Assembly (NCBI RefSeq): GCF_000620785.1
Contig: NZ_JIAI01000005.1
Location: 248,001-312,000 of the forward strand
Source: Actinospineispora acaciae DSM 45401
Lineage (GTDB): Bacteria; Actinomycetota; Actinomycetes; Mycobacteriales; Pseudonocardiaceae
Direction of reading: 5' to 3'
Length of the DNA stretch: 64,000 nucleotides
Shown here: in pieces, positions 7,199 to 15,972 of the stretch
Numbering within the stretch: position 1 is the stretch's first letter
Layout of the letters: each line of letters starts with the position of its first letter
Made by a program: the position numbers and the translations under genes
The notes under the pieces: generated by a model
Database searches by the model: none
Told to the model about the DNA's origin: nothing
The model's input: the letters and a program-made list of their open reading frames with translations, nothing else

Positions 7199-8112
7199 CG
7201 ACCACCTCGCCGGTGGCACCCGCGCCGCCCGCCCGCCCCGGGTCCGCCCTGGTCGGCCTGCTCAGGGCGGTCCGGCCCCGGCAGTGGGTGAAGAACTCGC
7301 TTGTGCTGGCCGTGCCGCTGGCCAGCGCCGACCTGGTCTACAGCGAGATCTGGACCAAGATCGGGCTGGCGTTCGCGGCGTTCTGCCTGGTCGCCTCGGC
7401 GGTCTACCTGGTCAACGACGTGGTGGACGTGGCGGAGGACCGCGCGCACCCGGTCAAGCGCAACCGCCCGATCGCGGCCGGCCTGGTGCCGGTCCCGCTC
7501 GCGGTGGGCGTGGCCGTGGCGCTGTCGCTGGCCTCGCTGGCGGTGGCCGCGCTGGCCTCGCCGCAGCTGGTCATCGTGATCGCGGTGTACCTCGCGGTCC
7601 AGCTCGGCTACTGCTTCGGGCTCAAGCACCAGCCCGTGATCGACATCTGCATCGTGGCGTCCGGGTTCCTGATCCGCGCGGTGGCCGGCGGGGCGGCGGC
7701 GAACATCCCGCCCTCGCAGTGGTTCCTGCTCTGCACCGGGTTCGGCTCGCTGTTCATGGTGGCCGGCAAGCGCTACGCCGAGTTCGTGCTGGCCGAGCGC
7801 ACCGGCGCCAAGATCCGCAAGTCGCTGGAGCGGTACTCCGGGTCCTACCTGCGGTTCGTCTGGACCACCTCGGCCACTGTGTTGATCATGACGTACGGGC
7901 TGTGGGCGTTCGAGATCCGCGCCGCGCACCACAACTCGGTGTGGACCGCGATCTCGATCATTCCGTTCGTGGTGGCCGTGCTGCGCTACGCGGTGGACGT
8001 GGACGGCGGCAACGGCGGCGAGCCCGAGGAGATCGCGCTCGGCGACCGGGTGCTGCAGGTGCTCGCGGCGGCCTGGCTGTGCGCGCTGGTCGTGGCCGTG
8101 TACGTGCCATGA
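7195..8112 (+). CDS. ubiA: Decaprenyl-phosphate phosphoribosyltransferase (UbiA superfamily, Rv3806c-like)
   Basis: Transfers 5-phosphoribose from PRPP to decaprenyl phosphate, the committed step to the arabinose donor of the wall. The UbiA prenyltransferase fold is recognised by the Asp-rich motif NDVVDVAEDRAHPVKRNRP (residues ~76-94) and the second motif around DICIVASGFLIRAVAGG, with about nine hydrophobic helices. 305 residues. The GTG at 7195 overlaps the PAP2 stop by 4 nt and ATGA couples it to the following methyltransferase, so the three are one operon. Compared with quinone-pathway UbiA proteins, the conserved RPRQWVKN near the N-terminus is typical of the DPPR-synthase group. Confidence 0.93.
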   Translation: MTTTSPVAPAPPARPGSALVGLLRAVRPRQWVKNSLVLAVPLASADLVYSEIWTKIGLAFAAFCLVASAVYLVNDVVDVAEDRAHPVKRNRPIAAGLVPVPLAVGVAVALSLASLAVAALASPQLVIVIAVYLAVQLGYCFGLKHQPVIDICIVASGFLIRAVAGGAAANIPPSQWFLLCTGFGSLFMVAGKRYAEFVLAERTGAKIRKSLERYSGSYLRFVWTTSATVLIMTYGLWAFEIRAAHHNSVWTAISIIPFVVAVLRYAVDVDGGNGGEPEEIALGDRVLQVLAAAWLCALVVAVYVP

Positions 8113-8699
8113 GCACGGCCGACGACTCCTACACCGAACGGCTGGCCCGACTGGAGGGCGCGCGCTGGAAGCGGCTGCTGGACGTGCAGGCGCCCTACCG
8201 GTGGAACCTGCGGAGGCTGGTCGGCGACCGGGCCGTGCTGGACGTGGGCTGCGGCATCGGGCGCAACCTGGCGAACCTGGGGCCGGGCAGCGTCGGCGTG
8301 GACCACAACGAGCACTCGGTGTCACATTGCCGCGAGCGCGGGCTGACGGCGTACACCGTTGACGAGTTCTTCGCCTCGGAGCACGGCGCGCCCGGCTCGT
8401 TCGACGGGCTGCTGGCCGCGCACCTGGTCGAGCACATGGATCGGGCGGCCGCGCTGGAGGTCCTCGGCTCGTACCTGCCGAGCCTGCGGCCGGGCGCCGT
8501 GGTCGTGGTGATCACGCCGCAGGAGCGCGGCTACGACAGCGACGAGACGCACGTGCGGTTCTGCGGGTTCGACGAGGTCGCCGAGCTGTGCGGCGCGTTG
8601 GGCCTGACCGTCCGCTCGCGGGCGTCGTTCCCGTTCGGCCGGTGGGCCGGGAAGGCGTTCACCTACAACGAGTTCGTCACCGTCGCGTCGTTCTCCTAA
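8109..8699 (+). CDS. Class I SAM-dependent methyltransferase
   Basis: Motif I VLDVGCGIGRNLANLG, followed by VGVDHN (acidic ribose-binding residue), DGLLAAHLVEHM (motif IV region) and LRPGAVVVVITPQ mark a class I Rossmann methyltransferase of the UbiE/type-11 kind, 196 residues. The start ATG overlaps the ubiA stop (ATGA), so it is translationally coupled to the arabinose-donor genes. Position suggests methylation of a wall glycan or lipid carrier intermediate, but no substrate can be read from the sequence. The 3' end overlaps the convergent flippase gene by 4 nt. Confidence 0.82.
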   Translation: MSTADDSYTERLARLEGARWKRLLDVQAPYRWNLRRLVGDRAVLDVGCGIGRNLANLGPGSVGVDHNEHSVSHCRERGLTAYTVDEFFASEHGAPGSFDGLLAAHLVEHMDRAAALEVLGSYLPSLRPGAVVVVITPQERGYDSDETHVRFCGFDEVAELCGALGLTVRSRASFPFGRWAGKAFTYNEFVTVASFS

Positions 8700-10009
8700 C
8701 CGCGCGTGGGCAGCCGGCGGATGCCGGCCCGCAGCGACAGCCCCATCAGCACGGTGACCAGCACCGGCGCCACCAACTGCGCGGCCACCGCCGCCGCCAG
8801 CGGGTCGACCGGGGCGAACAGCAGCCCCACGAACAGCGCGGCGGACACCAGCCAGGCCCCGGTGGCAGCCCGGTGCCGGCCGAGCGCGACCAGCGCGGGC
8901 TGCAGGATCTGCGCGGCCATCATGGCCACCGTGCTCACCCCGAGCAGCGCCGCGACCAGCCGGGGCAGCGGCAGCGGCGCGCCGAAGAACACCCGCGCCG
9001 CCCACGGCCCGAGCAGCCAGGCGCCGACCACCCCGGCGCCGCCCACCGCCGCGACCGCGAGCAGCGCCGCGCGCACCCGGGTCCGCACCGAGGGGGCGTC
9101 GCCGCGCTCCGCGGCCGCCGTGAGCCCGGGCAGCAGGAACGCCTGCACCGGCGCGAACAGGAACACCGGGATCCTGACCAGCACGAACAGTGAGACGAAG
9201 CTGGCCGCCAGCTCGGCGTCCTCCGGGTGCGGGCCGACGCGGGAGGTCAGCACCACCGGGCCCAGGTTGGCCACCAGCAGCGACAGCCCGGACGCGAACG
9301 CCAGCAGCACCACAGCGCCGGCCATCCCGGCCACCCCCGTCGGGCGGCGGTCCGGGCGGTCACCGGTCGGCGAGCGGCGCAGCCCGTACAGGGTGAGCGC
9401 CGCGGCCAGCCCGCAGCCGGCCGCGAACGCGAACCCGAACCTGGTCAGGTTCGCCGCGCCGAGCAGCACCAGCGCCACGCACGGCAGCAGCCGGGCCAGC
9501 CCCTCGGCGGCCAGGCTCGCGCCGTACCAGCCGTAGCGGCGCTGCCCGGCGAACACCCCGCGCAGCAGGTACACCGCCGCCGCGCCAAGCACCGCCAGCA
9601 CCGTCGCGGCCAGCAGCGCCCAGGAGTCCGCGAACACCTCGGGCACCAGCAGCCCGCCGCAGGCCAGCACCAGCACCGACACGGCGACCGCCAGCCCGCC
9701 GGACACCATGGCCGCCGCGCGCACCGTGCCCGCCGTACCGACCCCCGCCGCCAGCCGGCCGCTGACCTCGCGGTTGGCCTGCTGCTCGACGGCCACGAAC
9801 ACGCCGGGGCCCAGGATCGTGGTGAGCAGGTACAGCGAGCCCAGCGCGGCGTAGTCGCGGGGCGCCAGGGTGTGGCCGGCCAGCCCGAGCACGGCGTACG
9901 CGGACAGTCCGACCAGCGCCAGCCCGCCGCCGACCGGGGCGGCCGCCGTGGTCATGGCCGCCAGCCGGCCGCGAAGGACGGCCGTCCGGGTCAGCGCGCT
10001 GGTCACCAC
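8696..10009 (-). CDS. Polysaccharide/lipid-linked oligosaccharide flippase-like membrane protein (MOP superfamily)
   Basis: About 437 residues with roughly twelve hydrophobic segments and scattered prolines and glycines typical of the Wzx/MurJ (MOP) superfamily: an N-terminal helix pair around GGGLALVGLSAYAVLGLAGH, VFVAVEQQANREVSG, and a second half beginning GAVVLLAFASGLSLLVANLG. Likely moves a polyprenol-linked glycan across the membrane. The start is uncertain: tandem GTG codons at 10009 and 10006 or ATG 9955 are all possible and none has a clear ribosome site. The GAGTCG repeat element lies upstream at 10067-10111, between this gene and the divergent GT2. Confidence 0.75.
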   Translation of the reverse strand: MVTSALTRTAVLRGRLAAMTTAAAPVGGGLALVGLSAYAVLGLAGHTLAPRDYAALGSLYLLTTILGPGVFVAVEQQANREVSGRLAAGVGTAGTVRAAAMVSGGLAVAVSVLVLACGGLLVPEVFADSWALLAATVLAVLGAAAVYLLRGVFAGQRRYGWYGASLAAEGLARLLPCVALVLLGAANLTRFGFAFAAGCGLAAALTLYGLRRSPTGDRPDRRPTGVAGMAGAVVLLAFASGLSLLVANLGPVVLTSRVGPHPEDAELAASFVSLFVLVRIPVFLFAPVQAFLLPGLTAAAERGDAPSVRTRVRAALLAVAAVGGAGVVGAWLLGPWAARVFFGAPLPLPRLVAALLGVSTVAMMAAQILQPALVALGRHRAATGAWLVSAALFVGLLFAPVDPLAAAVAAQLVAPVLVTVLMGLSLRAGIRRLPTRG

Positions 10010-10066
10010 GCGATCAGACAGTACGCCCGCCGTTTGGACGAGGGACGGACGGGAATCCGCCCCGGG

Positions 10067-10111
10067 TGTGCCAGAACGCGGGACTCGGTGTGCCGGTACG
10101 CGGGACTCGCG
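10067..10111 (-). repeat. GAGTCG tandem element (repeat family B), copy 1
   Basis: Read on the minus strand it is a 23-nt unit (CGCGAGTCCCGCGTACCGGCACA) followed by a 22-nt unit (CCGAGTCCCGCGTTCTGGCACA). The same 23+22 arrangement occurs at 19270, 22663 (twice, inverted) and 33865. Unlike the other copies this one lies between divergent genes. Confidence 0.8.
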
Positions 10112-10165
10112 GTGGCGGGTGTGCCGGCTCGTAGGGGTGTGGATGGTGGGGACGGGACGGGTGAC

Positions 10166-10171
10166 TAGTCT
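10166..10171 (+). promoter_or_regulatory. Putative -10 element (TAGTCT) of the GT2 gene
   Basis: TAGTCT ends 6 nt before the GTG at 10178; leaderless-type spacing. Confidence 0.45.
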
Positions 10172-10177
10172 GCGGGC

Positions 10178-11035
10178 GTGCTGGTCGACGTCATGATTCC
10201 CGCGTACGGCGATGACGCGCTGGTACGCGAGACGGTGGCGAGCGTGCTCGGTCAGCACGACCCGGGCTGGCGACTGACGGTCGTCGACGACGGCACCGGG
10301 CTCGGCGACTGGGTGCGCGGGCTGGGCGACGAACGGGTCAGCTACCACGCCAACCCGGTACGGCTGGGCATCAACCGCAACTTCCAGCGCTGCGTGGACC
10401 TCAGCGAGGCCGAGCTGGTGGTGCTGCTCGGCGCGGACGACAGGCTGCTGCCGGACTTCGTCGGCCGGGTGCGCCGGGAGGCCGAGCGGCACCCGGACGC
10501 GGCGTTCCTGCACACCGGCGCGCGGATCATCGACGGCGCCGGGCGGGCGATCATGCCGCTGGTGGACCGGGTCAAGCGGGCCACCTCGATCCGGCCGGCC
10601 GGTACCAGCGAGGCCGTCGGCGGCGAGCGGCTGGCCGCGTCGCTGCTGCGGGGCAACTGGATGTACTTCCCGAGCGTGGCGTTCCGCCGGGATCCGCTGG
10701 TCGCGCACGGTTTCCGCGCCGGCTACGACATCGTCCTCGACCTGGACCTCTACCTGCGGATACTGCGCGCGGGCGGGCACGCCGTGCTGCTGCGCGAGCC
10801 GGGCATCGAGTACCGCAGGCACCCGGGCAGCCTGTCGTCGACCGGAGCCACCGACGGCTCGCGGTTCGCCGAGGAGCGCGCGTTCTTCGACGAGGTGGCC
10901 GCCGAGCTCGCCGCCGAGGGGTGGCCGCGCGCGGCCAGGGCGGCGCGCTGGCACCTGACCTCCCGGCTGCACGCGCTGACCAAGCTCACGGCGCCGCGAG
11001 CCCGCCCGCGCGAACGCGAAGGAGCCCGTCGATGA
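10178..11035 (+). CDS. Family 2 glycosyltransferase (soluble GT-A type)
   Basis: 285 residues. Starts with the GT2 nucleotide-binding strand VDVMIPAYGDDALVRETVASV, has VVDDG and a DxD-like metal site in VLLGADDRLLPDF (~residue 87), and an acceptor-side helix region DIVLDLDLYLRILRAGG. No membrane helices. It probably adds a single sugar to a lipid-linked or wall glycan precursor. Coupled by ATGA overlap to the polyprenol-phosphate glycosyltransferase that follows, so the two may act in series. Sugar donor cannot be named from sequence. Confidence 0.85.
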   Translation: MLVDVMIPAYGDDALVRETVASVLGQHDPGWRLTVVDDGTGLGDWVRGLGDERVSYHANPVRLGINRNFQRCVDLSEAELVVLLGADDRLLPDFVGRVRREAERHPDAAFLHTGARIIDGAGRAIMPLVDRVKRATSIRPAGTSEAVGGERLAASLLRGNWMYFPSVAFRRDPLVAHGFRAGYDIVLDLDLYLRILRAGGHAVLLREPGIEYRRHPGSLSSTGATDGSRFAEERAFFDEVAAELAAEGWPRAARAARWHLTSRLHALTKLTAPRARPREREGARR

Positions 11036-12249
11036 CCTCGCCCGCGAGCACCGCCCCCGTCGCTGGGGAGGCACCGGCGCCCGAGGACACCGCCGGCACC
11101 GACACGCTCGAGCTGTCCATCGTGCTGCCCTGCCTGAACGAGGCGGAGACGCTGGCCACCTGCGTGCGCAAGGCGCGCGAGTCGCTGCGCCGCCTGGACG
11201 TCAAGGGCGAGGTGGTGGTGGCCGACAACGGCTCGGTCGACGGCTCCCAGGAGATCGCCCGCGCGAACGGCGCCAGGGTGGTGGACGTGCCCAGGCGTGG
11301 CTACGGCGCCGCCCTGATGGCCGGGATCACGGCGGCCAGGGGCGAGTTCGTACTCATGGCCGACGCCGACGACAGCTACGCCCTGGACGCCCTCGACGGC
11401 TTCGTCTCCGAGCTGCGCGGCGGCGCGGACCTGGTGATGGGCAACAGGTTCGACGGTGGCATCCAGGCCGGCGCCATGCCGTTCCTGCACCGCTACCTGG
11501 GCAACCCGGTGCTGTCCCGGCTGGGCCGGCTGTTCTTCCGCATCCCGGTGCGCGACTTCCACTGCGGGATCCGGGCGTTCCGCCGCGACCGGGTCCTCGA
11601 ACTGGGCCTGCGCACCTCCGGCATGGAGTTCGCCAGCGAGATGGTGGTGCGGGCGTCGCTCGCTCGGCTGCGCATCCGGGAGGTGCCGACCACCCTGCGC
11701 CCGGACGGCCGCAGCCGCTCGCCGCACCTGCGCACCTGGCGCGACGGCTGGCGCCACCTGCGGTTCCTGCTCGCGTTCAGCCCGCGCTGGCTGCTCTACT
11801 ACCCGTCGCTGGCGCTGCAGGTGATCGGGCTGGCCGGGCTGGCCTGGCTGGCGGTCGGGCCGCACGTGATCGGCCGGATCGGGTTCGGCCTGCAGAGCAT
11901 GCTGGCCTGCGCCACCATGTTCGTGCTCGGCGTGCAGGGGCTCGGGCTGGCGCTGGTGGCCCGCTCGTACGCCGGCCATCTCGGGCTGTTGTCGCCGTCG
12001 CCCCGGTTGATCCGGCTGCTGGAGCGGTTCTCGCTGGAGCGCGGGCTGGTGCTGGGCGGGCTGCTCTCGCTGGTCGGCGTGGGCTGTTTCGTCGCGGCCG
12101 TCACCTCGTGGGGCGAAAAAGGCTTCGGTGCGCTGAACGTTGCCGACACCATGCGGGTACCGATCATCGGCATGGTGCTCATCGTGACCGGCTTCCAGAT
12201 GATCATCGTCAGCTTCACCCTCAGCCTGACCCGCATCGGCGAGGACTGA
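11032..12249 (+). CDS. GT2 polyprenol-phosphate glycosyltransferase with C-terminal membrane helices (DPM1-like)
   Basis: 405 residues. The catalytic domain has LSIVLPCLNEAETLATCV, VVADNGSVDGS and the diagnostic MADADDSYALDALDGF of dolichol/polyprenol-phosphate sugar synthases; YGAALMAGI and FHCGIRAFRRD also match the group. After residue ~255 there are four hydrophobic segments. Such enzymes charge polyprenol phosphate with a nucleotide sugar so that membrane GT-C enzymes can use it outside; the large DUF6541-like protein next door is a candidate user. Start ATG 11032 has GAAGGAG upstream and overlaps the previous stop. Donor sugar unknown. Confidence 0.87.
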   Translation: MTSPASTAPVAGEAPAPEDTAGTDTLELSIVLPCLNEAETLATCVRKARESLRRLDVKGEVVVADNGSVDGSQEIARANGARVVDVPRRGYGAALMAGITAARGEFVLMADADDSYALDALDGFVSELRGGADLVMGNRFDGGIQAGAMPFLHRYLGNPVLSRLGRLFFRIPVRDFHCGIRAFRRDRVLELGLRTSGMEFASEMVVRASLARLRIREVPTTLRPDGRSRSPHLRTWRDGWRHLRFLLAFSPRWLLYYPSLALQVIGLAGLAWLAVGPHVIGRIGFGLQSMLACATMFVLGVQGLGLALVARSYAGHLGLLSPSPRLIRLLERFSLERGLVLGGLLSLVGVGCFVAAVTSWGEKGFGALNVADTMRVPIIGMVLIVTGFQMIIVSFTLSLTRIGED

Positions 12250-12317
12250 CGGGTCTCGACTAACAGGAGGCGAGGGACGTCAGCGGCCTAGGGGTACTAA
12301 CCGTCGCCGCCGCCACG

Positions 12318-14537
12318 GTGTTCGGGCCCGGGCTGGCGTTGCTGGTCGCGCTCGGGGTGCGGCAGCGGGTGTTGCTGCTCGGCGCCGCGCCGGCGGCCTC
12401 GGTCGGCGTCGCGATACTCACCGCCAGCGGCGCCGCGCTGCTCGGCGTCCGGTACGGGCCGTGGACGCTGGTGGTCGGCTCGGTGCTGCTGGCCGGGGCC
12501 GGCATCGGCCTTGGCCGGGGGCTGCGCCGGTTCCTGGGTCCACCGGCCGCGCTGCCACCGCCCGCGGCCAAGCCGCTGCTGCCCCGGCTGTCCGGGATGC
12601 CCGCGCTGCTCGCCCAGCTCGCCGGGCTGGTGTTCCTGTTCACCGGCGCCGGGCTGGCGCTGCGGTCCTGGATCGACGGGTTCGGCGGCTGGGACGACGG
12701 GCTGGGCACCTACAACCAGGACCACGACCCGATCCTGCACGCCGTGCTCACCACGTTCATCCAGCGCAGCGGCCGGGGCGCGCCGTGGGAGATCATGCCG
12801 GCGGACGTGGTGGTCGGCACCCCGACGGTGTACTACCCGGACGGCTTCCACCTGATCGCGGCCACCATCGGCGCGGTGTTCGGCGACCCGGTCGTGGGCA
12901 TGAACGCCGCCGCCGCGATGATCATTGGCGCAGCCTGGTGCACGTCGGCGGCGGCGCTGGCCGCGCTGGCGGTGCGCTGGCTGCGCGACGACGCCGGCTG
13001 GATGACGCTGGCCGGCGGCGTGGCGTCGCTGGTCGCGGCCGGGCTCTACCGCCCCGGCGTGCAGTTGGCCAGGGACAACGGGCTGCTGCCGAACGCCGCC
13101 GCGCTGGTGCTGGTGCCCGGCGTGGTGGCCGCCATCCTGCTGATCAGGCCCAGGGCGTGGGCCACCGCCGTCGGCATCGGGGTGGCCTGCGCCGGGATCG
13201 TGGCCGTGCACCCCAGCTCCGGGCTGTCGGTCGGGCTGACCGTGCTCCTGTTCTGGATCGCGCTGCTGTTCGCCCGCGACGGCAGGGCCATGCTGCGCGC
13301 CCAGTGGTCGGTGCTGGTGCTGACGGTGGTGGTGGCGGCCGCGGCGGGCGCGCCGGTGCTGCGCGGCGCGCTGGCGGTCAGCGAGCGGATCGGCGCGTTC
13401 CCGCCGGACACGGCGAACATGCCGCTCACCCGCTCGCTGGGCCAGGTCGTGCCGCTGATGTACGGCGGGATGTTCGACGACAAGGCCCTGGTCCAGACCT
13501 GGCCGACGGTGCTGCTCATCGCCGGCCTGATCACCGCGCTGGTGATGCGCCGCGCGGTGCCGCTGGTGGTGGCCTGGGTGGTCTGGGTGGTCATCGTCCT
13601 GCTGGCCTACCGCAACCCCACCGGGATCACCGAGCCCATCCTCGGCTTCTTCTACAACAGCGCCGGCCGGGTCCGCAGCCACACCGCCCTGTTCGCGCCC
13701 GCGCTGGCGGCGCTGGGCACGTTCGGGCTGCTCAGCGCGCTGTTGGCGGCCGTGGGCGGGATCCGGTTGCCGCCCTGGATGGGCGACTGGCAGGCGGCAT
13801 GGCGGCGGCGTTGGTTCGATGACCAGGGCGCGCTGGCCGGCCCCGGCACCCGTGCCGCCCCGTACCGGATCGGGTCGATGTCCGTCTCGACCGGCTCCGG
13901 CGATGGGGCGAACCCGAAGGCGGGCCGCTGGGAACCGCTGGCCAGGCTGCGGCCCCGGCTGGTCGCCGCGTTCGGCGTGTTCGCGCTGGTGGCGTTCGGG
14001 TACGGCTACGTGGCCGGCCCCAGCGTCGGGTACCTGGCGACGACCAGCGAGGCGCTGTCCCAACGCTGGTCGCACCCGCAGCTGTACCGGGTGGACGCGG
14101 CCGACGTGGCGGCGGCGGAGTGGCTCAAGGCCAGGGTCAAGCCCGGCCAGCGGATCATGAACAACCCGAACGACGGCTCCACCTTCCTCTACGTGGCGCA
14201 CGGCCTGCCGATCGTGGAGGTCAGCACGCTCGGCGTGCCCAACTTCCCGTACACCTACAAGCTGATGAAGGGCTTCAGGTACCTGGACATCGACCCGGAC
14301 ATCCGTCGCCTGGTCCTGGACCTGAACATCGCCTGGGTGTACGTCGACCCGAGGGCGCCGATCATCGGCGCGGACGGCGCGCCCGACGACTGGACCGGCG
14401 GCGGCCTGATGACCACGGTGCCCGGGCTGGACGGTCTCGACGACACCCCCGGGCTGATCCTCGCCCACGTCAGCGGCCCGGTGCACATCTACAAGGTGGA
14501 CCTCGACGAGATCCGCCACCTGGACGACAACGCCTGA
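12318..14537 (+). CDS. Large polytopic membrane protein, DUF6541-like (probable GT-C glycosyltransferase)
   Basis: About 739 residues with a dozen or more membrane helices and a C-terminal extracytoplasmic domain. Segments WDDGLGTYNQDHDPILHAV and YYPDGFHLIAATIG resemble the W-D-x-x-x-H and YYPxGxH signatures of the actinobacterial DUF6541 group, which look like GT-C enzymes using polyprenyl-phosphate sugars; this is recognition from memory. In the M. tuberculosis cluster this neighbourhood holds AftB, so a wall-glycan role is likely. Start problem: the strong AGGAGG at 12265-12270 points to 12279, where the in-frame codon is GTC; the first canonical start is GTG 12318, which cuts into the first helix. 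Confidence 0.7.
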   Translation: MFGPGLALLVALGVRQRVLLLGAAPAASVGVAILTASGAALLGVRYGPWTLVVGSVLLAGAGIGLGRGLRRFLGPPAALPPPAAKPLLPRLSGMPALLAQLAGLVFLFTGAGLALRSWIDGFGGWDDGLGTYNQDHDPILHAVLTTFIQRSGRGAPWEIMPADVVVGTPTVYYPDGFHLIAATIGAVFGDPVVGMNAAAAMIIGAAWCTSAAALAALAVRWLRDDAGWMTLAGGVASLVAAGLYRPGVQLARDNGLLPNAAALVLVPGVVAAILLIRPRAWATAVGIGVACAGIVAVHPSSGLSVGLTVLLFWIALLFARDGRAMLRAQWSVLVLTVVVAAAAGAPVLRGALAVSERIGAFPPDTANMPLTRSLGQVVPLMYGGMFDDKALVQTWPTVLLIAGLITALVMRRAVPLVVAWVVWVVIVLLAYRNPTGITEPILGFFYNSAGRVRSHTALFAPALAALGTFGLLSALLAAVGGIRLPPWMGDWQAAWRRRWFDDQGALAGPGTRAAPYRIGSMSVSTGSGDGANPKAGRWEPLARLRPRLVAAFGVFALVAFGYGYVAGPSVGYLATTSEALSQRWSHPQLYRVDAADVAAAEWLKARVKPGQRIMNNPNDGSTFLYVAHGLPIVEVSTLGVPNFPYTYKLMKGFRYLDIDPDIRRLVLDLNIAWVYVDPRAPIIGADGAPDDWTGGGLMTTVPGLDGLDDTPGLILAHVSGPVHIYKVDLDEIRHLDDNA

Positions 14538-14548
14538 CACCGCGCCAC

Positions 14549-14554
14549 TACCCT
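14549..14554 (+). promoter_or_regulatory. Putative -10 element (TACCCT) of glf
   Basis: TACCCT ends 7 nt before GTG 14562; leaderless-type spacing. Confidence 0.5.
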
Positions 14555-14561
14555 CGCGCGT

Positions 14562-15752
14562 GTGGGCGCCTCTGACTTTGATCTTGTTGTTGTCGGCTCC
14601 GGGTTCTTCGGGCTGACGGTGGCCGAACGCGCCGCCTCCGAGCTGGGCAAGCGCGTGCTGGTGGTGGAGCGGCGCAACCACATCGGTGGCAACGCCTACT
14701 CCGAGCCCGAACCGGAGACCGGCATCGAGGTGCACCGCTACGGCGCGCACCTGTTCCACACCTCCAACAAGCGGGTCTGGGACTACGTCAACAGGTTCAC
14801 CTCGTTCACCAACTACCAGCACCGGGTGTTCGCCCGGCACAGCGACCAGGTCTACGCGTTCCCGATGAACCTGGCGCTGATCAACCAGTTCTTCGGCCGT
14901 TCGTACACCCCCGACGAGGCCCGCGCGCTGATCGCCGAGCAGGCCAGCGAGGTCGACACCGCCGCCGCGCGCAACCTCGAGGAGAAGGCGATCTCGCTGA
15001 TCGGGCGCCCGCTGTACGAGGCGTTCATCAAGGGCTACACCGCCAAGCAGTGGCAGACCGACCCGGCCGAGCTGGACCCGTCGATCATCACCCGCCTGCC
15101 GGTCCGCTACACGTTCAACAACAGGTACTTCAACGACTCGTTCGAGGGCCTGCCGGTGGACGGCTACACCGCGTGGCTGGAGCGGATGGCGGCCACCCCG
15201 GGCATCGTCGTGCACGCCGACACCGACTACTTCGAGGTCCGCGACGAGCTGCCGGACGTCCCCGTGGTCTACACCGGCCCGCTGGACAGGTACTTCGACT
15301 ACTCCGAGGGCGAGCTGGGCTGGCGCACCCTGGACTTCGAGCAGGAGGTCCTGCACGGCACCGGGGACTTCCAGGGCACCTCGGTGATGAACTACAACGA
15401 CGCGGACGTGCCGTTCACCCGCATCCACGAGTTCCGGCACTTCCACCCGGAGCGGGACTACCCGAGCGACAAGACGGTCATCGTGCGCGAGTTCTCCCGG
15501 TTCGCGGAGTCCGGCGACGAGCCGTACTACCCGATCAACACCCCGGAGAACCGCACCAAGCTCGAGCGCTACCGCGAGCTGGCCCGCAAGGAGACGGCCA
15601 ACCGCAAGGTGCTCTTCGGCGGCCGGCTCGGCACGTACAAGTACCTGGACATGCACATGGCGATCGGGTCGGCGCTGACCATGTTCGACAACCGGCTCGC
15701 GCCCTACTTCACCGACGGCGTCCCGTTCGCCGAGGACCCCGACCAGGCCTAG
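14562..15752 (+). CDS. glf: UDP-galactopyranose mutase
   Basis: Converts UDP-galactopyranose to UDP-galactofuranose, the donor for galactan, using reduced FAD. 396 residues, as in M. tuberculosis Glf (399). The FAD motif is VVVGSGFFGLTVAERAA at residues ~9-25; HIGGNAYSE, EVHRYGAHLFHTSN, FIKGYTAKQWQTDP and YPINTPENRTK are family hallmarks covering the flavin and UDP sites. GTG start at 14562 follows TACCCT by 7 nt; no ribosome site is visible. glfT2 follows after 220 nt that contain a hairpin, so glf may have its own terminator. Assignment is secure. Confidence 0.97.
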   Translation: MGASDFDLVVVGSGFFGLTVAERAASELGKRVLVVERRNHIGGNAYSEPEPETGIEVHRYGAHLFHTSNKRVWDYVNRFTSFTNYQHRVFARHSDQVYAFPMNLALINQFFGRSYTPDEARALIAEQASEVDTAAARNLEEKAISLIGRPLYEAFIKGYTAKQWQTDPAELDPSIITRLPVRYTFNNRYFNDSFEGLPVDGYTAWLERMAATPGIVVHADTDYFEVRDELPDVPVVYTGPLDRYFDYSEGELGWRTLDFEQEVLHGTGDFQGTSVMNYNDADVPFTRIHEFRHFHPERDYPSDKTVIVREFSRFAESGDEPYYPINTPENRTKLERYRELARKETANRKVLFGGRLGTYKYLDMHMAIGSALTMFDNRLAPYFTDGVPFAEDPDQA

Positions 15753-15765
15753 CGTCCGTTCTGTC

Positions 15766-15820
15766 GAATTCATCGCTAGTCGTTCTTGATCATGCGATGA
15801 GAGCGACTGGTGATGAACTC
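15766..15820 (+). terminator. Hairpin 3' of glf with G-U wobble pairs (probable terminator)
   Basis: Arms 15766-15784 and 15802-15820 pair over 19 positions with a 17-nt loop. As RNA the non-Watson-Crick positions are three G-U wobbles and one A-C mismatch, all consistent with a structure read as plus-strand RNA. It begins 14 nt after the glf stop. Confidence 0.6.
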
Positions 15821-15902
15821 GGCGACCGGCATGTCGCGGATGGGGGCGGCGGCCGACGGTACGGAGCCGGCCACTACCCTGGCCAGGCGTGCGCGTCAAC
15901 CG

Positions 15903-15928
15903 TTGACCTTGCGCCCTTTGACCTTGCG
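15903..15928 (+). promoter_or_regulatory. Direct repeat TTGACCTTGCG in the glfT2 leader
   Basis: Two exact copies at 15903-15913 and 15918-15928, 15 bp apart start to start, 45-70 nt before the glfT2 ATG. Either a tandem -35-like pair or a regulator site. A 9-codon ORF (ATG 15935 to TGA 15962-15964, MKPAHSLKD) follows directly and its end carries the GAAGGA that would serve glfT2. Confidence 0.4.
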
Positions 15929-15972
15929 TTCATCATGAAGCCGGCACACTCGCTGAAGGACTGAATACCGAG

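Noticed and set aside
12297..15899. 1200-codon open frame on the minus strand
   Set aside because: Antisense shadow of the GT2/DUF6541/glf genes; low-complexity His/Arg/Gly translation, a by-product of GC-rich codon positions.
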